Assembly: GCA_937892015.1 (NCBI GenBank)
Contig: CALAUY010000161.1
Coordinates: 1-20,441 of the forward strand
Reading direction: 5' to 3'
DNA: 20,441 bases
Source: an uncultured Bacteroidales bacterium
GTDB lineage: Bacteria > Bacteroidota > Bacteroidia > Bacteroidales > Paludibacteraceae
The notes below the pieces were generated by a model. It saw only the letters and a program-made list of their open reading frames with translations. It did no database searches and was not told where the DNA came from. This document shows positions 15,429 through 20,441 of the stretch, one piece after another (position 1 is the first letter of the stretch; the number at the start of each line of letters is the position of its first letter). Made by a program: the position numbers and the translations under genes.

Positions 15429-16425
15429 TTGGACAAAACTGACGTTCTCTTACACAGAGACGGATTACATCGTTCGTTGCCGGTACGAACATGGTGCTTG
15501 GGGCGAGTTGGTTGTAACGCAAGAAAAGACGCTGCCGATACATGTGGCAGCTGCGGGTTTGCAGTATGCGCAGCAATGTTTCGAGGGACTCAAAGCGTAT
15601 CGCCGCGCCGATGGCACTATCGGCATTTTCCGTCCGATAGAGAACGCACTGCGCATGCAGGACTCTGCAAGAGCGATGTATATGCCGCTGTTGCCGACAG
15701 ATACTTTCATCGAGGCGGTGACTCTTGCAGTAAAGATGAACCTCGACTACTTGCCGCCGTATGGTACGGGCGCAACGCTGTATATCCGGCCCATCATGTT
15801 CGGTATCACCCCGAAAGTGGGCGTTGCGCCGGCGGAGGAGTTTGAGTTCTGCATCGTGGTGACACCCATCGGCCCGTATTTCCCAACGGGGTTCGGGACG
15901 ACACCTTTCATTATCAACCGGCATGTCGATCGTGCAGCTCCACTCGGGACGGGGCAGTACAAAGTGGGTGGCAACTACGCCTCTTCTTTCCGCGCTACCG
16001 AACCGGCACATGAAGCCGGAGTAGGGGTTCTCTTCCTCGACTCGGCGCAACATCTGTACCTCGATGAATGCGGCGGCGCGAACATCTTCCTCGTCAAAGA
16101 CGGCACGTACTGCACGCCCAAATCAGATAGTATTCTGCCGAGTATCATCAACCGCAGTCTGATGCAGTTGTGTCGCGACTTGCTCATCCCAGTAGAAGAG
16201 CGTCGCATACCATACACCGAACTGGGCACGTTCACCGAGGCTGCCGCTTGCGGGACAGGAGCAGCCATCAGTCCTATCAGCCGCATCACCGACCCCGACA
16301 ATGGCATCACGTACCACTACGGAGAAGAGCCCGGACCCGTCTGCAAGCAGCTGTATAAAGCGTTGCGTGACATCCAGTTCGGCCGTGTGGAGGATGCACA
16401 TAATTGGTGCTATATATTGGACTAA
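15415..16425 (+). CDS. ilvE: Branched-chain amino acid aminotransferase
   Basis: The 336-residue class IV PLP-dependent aminotransferase catalyses the final step of leucine, isoleucine and valine synthesis, or the first step of their breakdown. The PLP-binding lysine is Lys183 in GTGQYKVGGNYASS, and the cofactor-contacting LDECGGANIFLV carries Glu218. Other family stretches are YAQQCFEGLKAYR, LYIRPIMFG and the glycine-rich AACGTGAAISPI. The length and order match the longer fold-type IV BCAT subgroup rather than D-amino acid or aminodeoxychorismate enzymes. It overlaps the WbqC-like gene by 14 bp. A 92-bp spacer with 9-bp repeats follows before lemA. Confidence 0.94.
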   Translation: MKDIDWTKLTFSYTETDYIVRCRYEHGAWGELVVTQEKTLPIHVAAAGLQYAQQCFEGLKAYRRADGTIGIFRPIENALRMQDSARAMYMPLLPTDTFIEAVTLAVKMNLDYLPPYGTGATLYIRPIMFGITPKVGVAPAEEFEFCIVVTPIGPYFPTGFGTTPFIINRHVDRAAPLGTGQYKVGGNYASSFRATEPAHEAGVGVLFLDSAQHLYLDECGGANIFLVKDGTYCTPKSDSILPSIINRSLMQLCRDLLIPVEERRIPYTELGTFTEAAACGTGAAISPISRITDPDNGITYHYGEEPGPVCKQLYKALRDIQFGRVEDAHNWCYILD

Positions 16426-16444
16426 TATAATATGGGGCATGTAA

Positions 16445-16498
16445 GACCGATAAGACTCATAAGTCCCATAAGTCCCATAAGTCCCATAAGACCTATAA
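16445..16498 (+). repeat. Six tandem 9-bp units between ilvE and lemA
   Basis: Units run GACCGATAA, GACTCATAA, GTCCCATAA (three times) and GACCTATAA, consecutively and without gaps. They fill the spacer between ilvE and lemA. A related array with the same period occurs at 18555-18617. Reading one strand gives a spurious Tyr-rich frame, so this is not coding. Confidence 0.95.
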
Positions 16499-16517
16499 AA
16501 TAAAAACAATAACAACA

Positions 16518-17099
16518 ATGAAGAAAAAACTGTTAACTTTTGCCGTATTGCTCGGCGTTGCCGCCCTGTTTTCCGGTTGCAACTACAACACCCTCGTTGA
16601 GGAGCAAGAGAACGTAGAAAAGGCGTGGTCGGAAGTGGAGAACCAATACCAACGCCGCAGCGACCTCATCCCCAATATCGTCAACACCGTCAAGGGATAT
16701 GCAGCTCACGAGCAGACAACGCTGACGGATGTCGTTGAGGCTCGTGCCAACGCTTCGTCGGTGAAGATACAGGCTGAAGACCTCACGGAAGAGAACCTCG
16801 CCCGTTTCCAACAAGCGCAAGATGCCCTCTCGCAAGGAATAGGTCGATTGATGGCTGTGGCCGAGGCTTATCCCGACTTGAAAGCCAATGAGAACTTCTT
16901 GGAACTGCAAGCGCAACTGGAAGGCACGGAGAACCGCATTACTGTGGCTCGGCGCAATTACAACGAGACGGCACAAGTATATAACGCCGAAATCCGCAAG
17001 TTCCCAACAATCGTCTATGCCGGTTGGTTCGGCTTCAAGAAGAAACCCTATTTCCAAGCATCTGCCGGGGCTGACAGAGCTCCTGTAGTAGAGTTCTAA
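16518..17099 (+). CDS. lemA: LemA family lipoprotein
   Basis: The 193-residue product has a signal peptide ending in a lipobox-like cysteine (ALFSGC, Cys21). The rest is a predominantly helical LemA domain: VEKAWSEVENQYQRRSDLIPNIVNTVKGYA, with LKANENFLELQAQLEGTENRI and RRNYNETAQVYN. LemA proteins are widespread, of unknown biochemical role, and usually anchored by an N-terminal segment. Here it would be a lipid-anchored periplasmic protein. The TPM-domain gene follows 29 bp downstream, the usual partner. No clear promoter was recognised in the preceding 92 bp, so it may be read through from ilvE. Confidence 0.93.
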   Translation: MKKKLLTFAVLLGVAALFSGCNYNTLVEEQENVEKAWSEVENQYQRRSDLIPNIVNTVKGYAAHEQTTLTDVVEARANASSVKIQAEDLTEENLARFQQAQDALSQGIGRLMAVAEAYPDLKANENFLELQAQLEGTENRITVARRNYNETAQVYNAEIRKFPTIVYAGWFGFKKKPYFQASAGADRAPVVEF

Positions 17100-17128
17100 C
17101 AGGCCATAAAGCGTCATAACGCCCCCAT

Positions 17129-18127
17129 ATGAAGCGACTGTTTCTTTCTGCAACCGTTTGGTGCCTGCCGCTATTTCTCTTTGCAGAGTTGCCGGCAGCT
17201 ACTAACCTGCTTGTCAACGATTTTGCGAACGTCTTCACCCGTTCGCAGACGCTGCAGATGGAACAGCGACTCGAAGCGTTCTCTGACAGTACTACGAACC
17301 AGATATGTATCGTGACCATCAGCGACCTTGAGGGCTACGAGCCGGCTGACTATGCGCAACGACTCGGGCAGAAATGGGGAGTCGGCTCGTCCAAAGATAA
17401 CGGCGTACTTATCCTGCTCAAGCCGCGAAGCGCAACCGAGCAGTATATCGATGTGTTCATCGCTACGGGTTACGGCATCGAGGGCGCATTGACCGATGCG
17501 CTCTGCAAGCGTATCATCAACAACCACATGGGTCCCAAGCTCAAGCAGGACCCGCCCGACTATTTCGGTGCCGTGGAAGCGGCCGTGATGCAGATTGAGC
17601 CCGTGATGCTCGGCGAATACAACGAGGGTCCTGCATCCACCGAAGAAGACGATGGCAGCATGTTGTTCGGACTGCTGGTGCTTGCAGTCATCGCCCTACT
17701 TTTCTTGATGATTGCTTCCCCATCGAAGAAACGCCGCGCGCGCAACCGATTGGAGAACGCCTCCACGCCCGATGAGTTCGCCGCCGCGGTGCCGGATGCC
17801 ATCAAAGCAGGCGTACCGGTTGAGTGGATTACCCAACTCGAACTCGATATGCCACGCCGCACGCTACAAGCTGTGCAGAACGCACGCTCGCAGTCCTCGC
17901 TTGAGACGCAGAAACGCCGCGCAAGGGCTTTCGGTAACAGCAAAGAGGCGATAGATGCCGCTGCTGCAATTGCCCTTGCGGCCATGGCCGCCGCAATGAT
18001 GGCCTCCTCACGCCGCACTAACTACTCATCGTCCCGAGGCAGTTTCAGCGGCAGTTCCGGCGGCAGTAGTTTTGGTGGTTTCGGTGGCGGTAGTTTTGGT
18101 GGCGGTGGTGCAGGTGGACGATTCTGA
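17129..18127 (+). CDS. TPM-domain membrane protein (YgcG family)
   Basis: The 332-residue product has a signal peptide (cleavage near FLFA-ELPAA). A TPM domain follows at about 28-165, with VNDFANVFTRSQTLQMEQRL, TNQICIVTISDL, DNGVLILL, YIDVFIATGYGIEG and RIINNHMGPKL. A single membrane helix lies at about 175-192 (FGLLVLAVIALLFLMIA), then a basic cytoplasmic segment and an Ala-rich helix about 270-290. It ends in a Gly/Ser/Phe-rich tail (residues about 295-332). The domain order and glycine tail are typical of proteins encoded next to LemA. Acid-phosphatase activity has been shown for a plant TPM protein, but the bacterial role is unclear. Confidence 0.88.
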   Translation: MKRLFLSATVWCLPLFLFAELPAATNLLVNDFANVFTRSQTLQMEQRLEAFSDSTTNQICIVTISDLEGYEPADYAQRLGQKWGVGSSKDNGVLILLKPRSATEQYIDVFIATGYGIEGALTDALCKRIINNHMGPKLKQDPPDYFGAVEAAVMQIEPVMLGEYNEGPASTEEDDGSMLFGLLVLAVIALLFLMIASPSKKRRARNRLENASTPDEFAAAVPDAIKAGVPVEWITQLELDMPRRTLQAVQNARSQSSLETQKRRARAFGNSKEAIDAAAAIALAAMAAAMMASSRRTNYSSSRGSFSGSSGGSSFGGFGGGSFGGGGAGGRF

Positions 18128-18216
18128 TCATCCGCCACTACTACAATAAAGTCCCAACGCATCGACGGACATCCACGTTTTCGGTTTTCGGTACTTACTT
18201 GGCAAGCTCCGAATGG

Positions 18217-18234
18217 GCGCTCCTATGGAGCTAG
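18217..18234 (+). repeat. 18-bp palindromic repeat, copy 1
   Basis: This copy contains GCTCC-TAT-GGAGC and matches 18512-18529 at 17 of 18 positions; the only difference is the last loop base (TAT versus TAC). Both copies lie just inside the inverted ends of the hairpin-rich element. Confidence 0.85.
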
Positions 18235-18256
18235 GAGGATGGGTGTGATACTCTCG

Positions 18257-18282
18257 TTTTTTTATTTTTATTTTTATTTTTA
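18257..18282 (+). repeat. T-rich hexanucleotide repeat
   Basis: Seven T are followed by three ATTTTT units and a final A. It sits 26 bp after the first palindromic repeat. It could help end transcripts from the lemA/TPM side, but no strong GC hairpin directly precedes it. Confidence 0.75.
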
Positions 18283-18418
18283 TCAAGAATTTGCGAATGG
18301 ATGGGTGGTTTTTTTTCGAACACGAATCGAACGAATAACTAAGATACAGTTTCATACCCCTCCACCGCAAGCGGTCCCCCTGTCTAAGGTATTCTATGAA
18401 AGCCACTGGCTTTCAATC

Positions 18419-18458
18419 GCAAAACCGCCCTTGCTCGCTAAAGCGAAGCGGTTTTTGC
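18419..18458 (+). terminator. Possible intrinsic terminator hairpin
   Basis: GCAAAACCGC (18419-18428) can pair with GCGGTTTTTGC (18448-18458) with one bulged T. A second internal stem TCGC-TAAA-GCGA lies at 18435-18446. The 3' arm contains five T. It could end plus-strand transcripts from the TPM-domain gene, although it is about 300 bp downstream and part of the larger hairpin element. Confidence 0.4.
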
Positions 18459-18511
18459 TTCTTAACCCACAAGGGGTACGATCACTTCGTGTGCACCCCT
18501 ACCTTAGGGGA

Positions 18512-18529
18512 GCGCTCCTACGGAGCTAG
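18512..18529 (+). repeat. 18-bp palindromic repeat, copy 2
   Basis: This is the second copy of the repeat at 18217-18234, carrying GCTCC-TAC-GGAGC. It overlaps the inner part of the right inverted arm. The single difference between copies falls in the loop, so the stem is kept. Confidence 0.85.
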
Positions 18530-18554
18530 TCTGATTAGTACCGAAAGCTGAAGG

Positions 18555-18617
18555 GACGAATGGGACGAATAAGAGCAATAAGACTAAGGGGACTAATAAG
18601 AGCTAAAAGAAAAAGGG
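18555..18617 (+). repeat. Seven tandem 9-bp units, related to the ilvE-lemA array
   Basis: Units run GACGAATGG, GACGAATAA, GAGCAATAA, GACTAAGGG, GACTAATAA, GAGCTAAAA and GAAAAAGGG. The period and the GACnnATAA-like core match the array at 16445-16498, but the units are more diverged. It begins immediately after the right inverted arm of the hairpin element. Confidence 0.85.
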
Positions 18618-18621
18618 CAAG

Positions 18622-18667
18622 GGCGAATATCAAAGAACAAAAGGGGCGAATATCAAAGAACAAAAGG
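18622..18667 (+). repeat. Perfect 23-bp tandem duplication
   Basis: Two identical 23-bp units (18622-18644 and 18645-18667) begin GGCGAATATC and end ACAAAAGG. The second copy supplies the left arm of the hairpin at 18661-18689. Confidence 0.95.
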
Positions 18668-18689
18668 CCCTCGGAGGGAGAGCCTTTTG
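18661..18689. terminator. Terminator-like hairpin between convergent genes
   Basis: CAAAAGGC (18661-18668) and GCCTTTTG (18682-18689) form a perfect 8-bp stem with a GC-rich 13-base loop that can pair partly within itself. Because the arms carry A and T runs, it could work in both directions. It lies about 165 bp past the stop of the minus-strand cargo gene. Confidence 0.5.
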
Positions 18690-18741
18690 TCGGTATAGTG
18701 ATTCCGAGGAATCGAGATTAATTTATCAATCATTCACCTTA

Positions 18742-18861
18742 CGGTTGGCGGGGAATTATTTCACCCGGTGGGGAATAATGCACCTTGCGGGGAATGATGC
18801 ACCTGCGGGGAATTATTTCACCCGGCGGGGAATAATGCACCTTGTGGGTGATTATTTCACC
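18742..18861 (-). repeat. 19-20-bp repeat array including the cargo stop codon
   Basis: Six units end in CACC on the plus strand (CACC starts at 18762, 18781, 18800, 18819, 18838 and 18858), with spacing 19, 19, 19, 19 and 20. A looser seventh is at 18735. The core is GGGGAAT(A/T)AT followed by TTCACC or GCACC. The unit at 18842-18861 contains the TAA stop and the last Lys-Val-Lys codons of the secreted protein gene. Confidence 0.9.
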
Positions 18862-20441
18862 TTGCGGCCGGTGGTGTCGAAGGTAGAGCCGTTAATGCGG
18901 ATATAGATATGTCCGTCACGGATGAACTTGACGCCATCGACAGCGGCATCTATACTCCGGATATCGGTGGCGTTGACGATGCTCAGCAGGATGTCCCCGA
19001 CGTGGATGTCGTTGTCGGCATTGTAGCTGGTTGACTCACCGTAGAATGCGAATCTGAGCATATGTCCGGCAGCTGCGGAGAAATCGATAGAGACATTCGT
19101 ACCGGTAGTGGGTATATCGTTCAGCACGTTGGCAGCACCTTCTTCGTTGCTCCAAACGAACGCATTGGCGGCATTCCAAGTGGAGCCATCGTCGAGCGAG
19201 AAGGCCACGATGAACTTGTCGTCGGTGCCGGTTGTGTCGGCAGGCGTATCGATGTAGTTACATTTGTTGTAAGAAACGCGGAACGCCAGTTGGATTTGTT
19301 CGCCTGCGGCCAATTGTACGTTGGTCAGGTCGAGAGACGGTGAAACAATCCAATCTTTGCGATAGGAGCCATAGATATTCAGCTTGAGATGTGCCTCTTC
19401 GAACACGTCGTTGGCAGCGGTAGAAGACCAAGCGTAGCTGTATCCGGAGAGTTCATCACCCTCGAAGACGGATGAAGCAAGAATACTGGCTCTGTACCAT
19501 TCATACGACACATTCGAAGATGTCAGTTCGGGTGCGAACGGCAAGCCGTAAGCAGTCTTGAAGCTCAACTCAGCAGACCATTCATCGGTGTTGCAAGCAG
19601 CCTGAACCTGAACGACATAGGTTGTACCGGCAGTCAAGTCGTTGATGGCTTGCGGCATGGTGACGTTAGACAGCACAACCCAGTTCTCGCCGTCATCGGA
19701 GTAGCGGAGATTGAAGGCCTCCAGTCCGTACGTGTTCCACGAGATGACAGCCGAATCTTGTGCTATCTCGTTTGCCTCGAGTCCGTTGGGCGTTTGGCAA
19801 TCGCTGACGGTGCTGAAAGCAACCACTGCCGACTCCAGACTTGAGCCTTCTTCGCCACAGTTAGCCTGAATCTTCACCTCGTAAGTCGTTTCGGCAACCA
19901 GTGAGTCAAGATGCAGCGCATTGCCCTCTACTTGGTTGACAACCCATTCACCGGCAGGAATCTCCGTGCCAAGCTGAATATCGTCGATGTAGAGATTAAA
20001 TTTGTCGTAAGACAGATACTTCACGCAAATGAACGTCGTTCCGGTCGGCACTTCCTCTTCGAAGAGATGCCATGCCATATCAGATGCAGTAACGACATCA
20101 CCAAACGTGAATGCAGTGGTATCGTTGGAAGTCGAGCTATATCCAACCTGGAAGGTCTCGGGATAAGTAGAGCTTCTGTTCTTATAGTAGAACGAGAGAC
20201 TGTTAACGAGCGTTTCCAATTGAGGAGAAACCAGGAACTGAGGAGGATTAGAGTTGTAAGAGAATGTGAAGCTGGCACCACCGGAGTGCGCATAACTATA
20301 CTCAAGGCCTGAACCATCTGCACAATTAACCATTGTCCAGCCGTTTAAGCCGTTCTCGAAGTCTTGATTGAGTCCATCGACAGAAGCTGCTTCTCTGTAG
20401 CTAACGGTGTAGCTGTCGGCATCGCCACCCCAAACGAGGTC
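18852..20441 (-). CDS. Secreted FN3 / choice-of-anchor J protein with T9SS-like C-terminal signal (5' partial)
   Basis: The frame is open to the window edge; the first in-frame ATG (20333) is internal, so the N-terminus is missing. About 529 residues are visible. A fibronectin type III end (LVWGGDADSYTVSYREA) comes first, then a choice-of-anchor J/cleaved-adhesin domain (QDFENGLNGWTMVN to LYIDDIQLG). Two FN3-like stretches follow (with LVAETTYEVKIQANCG and LTAGTTYVVQVQAACN), then a second jelly-roll-like domain (SVFEGDELSGY to IHVGDILLSIV). The last roughly 35 residues (VDGVKFIRDGHIYIRINGSTFDTTGRKVK) have the short beta-rich pattern ending in G-x-K-V-K seen in Bacteroidales T9SS cargo. The protein is therefore probably translocated by the machinery that porW serves and placed on the cell surface or released. 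Its ligand or enzymatic part, if any, lies outside the window. Confidence 0.8.
   Translation of the reverse strand, partial: DLVWGGDADSYTVSYREAASVDGLNQDFENGLNGWTMVNCADGSGLEYSYAHSGGASFTFSYNSNPPQFLVSPQLETLVNSLSFYYKNRSSTYPETFQVGYSSTSNDTTAFTFGDVVTASDMAWHLFEEEVPTGTTFICVKYLSYDKFNLYIDDIQLGTEIPAGEWVVNQVEGNALHLDSLVAETTYEVKIQANCGEEGSSLESAVVAFSTVSDCQTPNGLEANEIAQDSAVISWNTYGLEAFNLRYSDDGENWVVLSNVTMPQAINDLTAGTTYVVQVQAACNTDEWSAELSFKTAYGLPFAPELTSSNVSYEWYRASILASSVFEGDELSGYSYAWSSTAANDVFEEAHLKLNIYGSYRKDWIVSPSLDLTNVQLAAGEQIQLAFRVSYNKCNYIDTPADTTGTDDKFIVAFSLDDGSTWNAANAFVWSNEEGAANVLNDIPTTGTNVSIDFSAAAGHMLRFAFYGESTSYNADNDIHVGDILLSIVNATDIRSIDAAVDGVKFIRDGHIYIRINGSTFDTTGRKVK

Larger units (their letters stand above)
18179..18553 (+). 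other. Hairpin-rich element closed by long inverted repeats
   Basis: TTTCGGTACT (18186-18195) is the exact reverse complement of AGTACCGAAA (18537-18546). After equal 9-bp spacers, AGCTCC (18205-18210) pairs with GGAGCT (18522-18527). As plus-strand RNA, seven further outer pairs (18179-18185 with 18547-18553) form if three G-U pairs are allowed. Inside are many short hairpins: GCTCC-TAT-GGAGC (18219), ACCGC-AA-GCGGT (18364), an 8-bp stem at 18397-18415, one at 18419-18458, CAC-TTC-GTG (18483), CCCCTA-CCT-TAGGGG (18496) and GCTCC-TAC-GGAGC (18514). This could be a miniature transposable element or a structured RNA. No clear target duplication was found. Confidence 0.55.
18128..18851. other. 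724-bp non-coding region between convergent genes
   Basis: No convincing gene lies here. Short open frames of up to 96 codons cross hairpins and T-rich tracts and are not protein-like. The region holds a hairpin-rich element with long inverted ends, a hexanucleotide T-rich repeat, a 9-bp repeat array, a 23-bp duplication, a hairpin at 18661-18689 and the start of a 19-20-bp repeat array. Each is listed separately. Confidence 0.8.

Noticed and set aside
16123..16518. Tyr/Ser-rich minus-strand open frame
   Set aside because: The repeated Tyr-Gly-Thr pattern is the translation of the 9-bp array and the remainder is antisense to ilvE.
18128..18406. 92-codon open frame on the minus strand
   Set aside because: It is created by the A-rich complement of the T-tract (Lys/Ile repeats) and lies within the structured non-coding region.
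18239..18529. 96-codon open frame on the plus strand
   Set aside because: It runs through a T-rich hexanucleotide repeat and several hairpins, giving a Phe/Tyr-rich start and no protein-like features.
18735..18861. CRISPR array
   Set aside because: The units are 19-20 bp, directly abutting and imperfect, with no unique spacers and no cas genes.

Overview
The window is compact, AT/GC-balanced bacterial DNA that reads as order Bacteroidales. The signs are a PorW/SprE-type T9SS lipoprotein, a secreted protein ending in a T9SS-like C-terminal signal, a GT3-type glycogen synthase, a long Bacteroidetes-style signal peptidase I, promoters of the Bacteroidetes type (TAnnTTTG at -7), and many lipoproteins. 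I cannot fix family or genus; a gut or rumen lineage that keeps a type IX secretion system (T9SS) would fit.

Region 1 (1-362, + strand) is the start of a periplasmic beta-propeller sensor of the two-component-regulator type. It breaks off after about 110 residues and runs directly into the next gene.

Region 2 (372-11564, - strand) is an almost gapless nine-gene block. In transcription order it holds a pRiA4b ORF-3-like protein, miaA, a PKD/propeller lipoprotein, a glycogen synthase, an AI-2E family permease, tsaB, galK, galM and porW. Junctions range from an 11-bp overlap to a 12-bp gap, so it is probably one operon. It mixes tRNA position-37 modification, glycogen and galactose metabolism, and T9SS function.

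Region 3 (11565-11801) is a divergent promoter region. Two outward-facing copies of nearly the same promoter (CTTG-N20-TAACTTTG) drive region 2 and region 4.

Region 4 (11802-18127, + strand) holds tsaD, an exosortase/archaeosortase-family protein, lepB, a WbqC-like protein and a branched-chain aminotransferase (ilvE), coupled by overlaps or a short gap. After a 92-bp spacer with 9-bp repeats comes the common lemA plus TPM-domain pair.

Region 5 (18128-18851) is a 724-bp non-coding stretch between convergent genes. It contains a roughly 370-bp hairpin-rich element closed by long inverted repeats, a second 9-bp repeat array, a 23-bp tandem duplication, a hairpin, and a 19-20-bp repeat array that includes the stop codon of the next gene.

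Region 6 (18852-20441, - strand, open at the window edge) is the C-terminal part of a secreted multi-domain protein (fibronectin type III and choice-of-anchor J domains), a likely T9SS cargo. No complete new system is evident. The most unusual items are the exosortase-like protein with no visible substrate, its 25-bp repeat-extended C-terminus, the mirrored promoters, the hairpin element, and the repeat array fused to the T9SS cargo stop codon.
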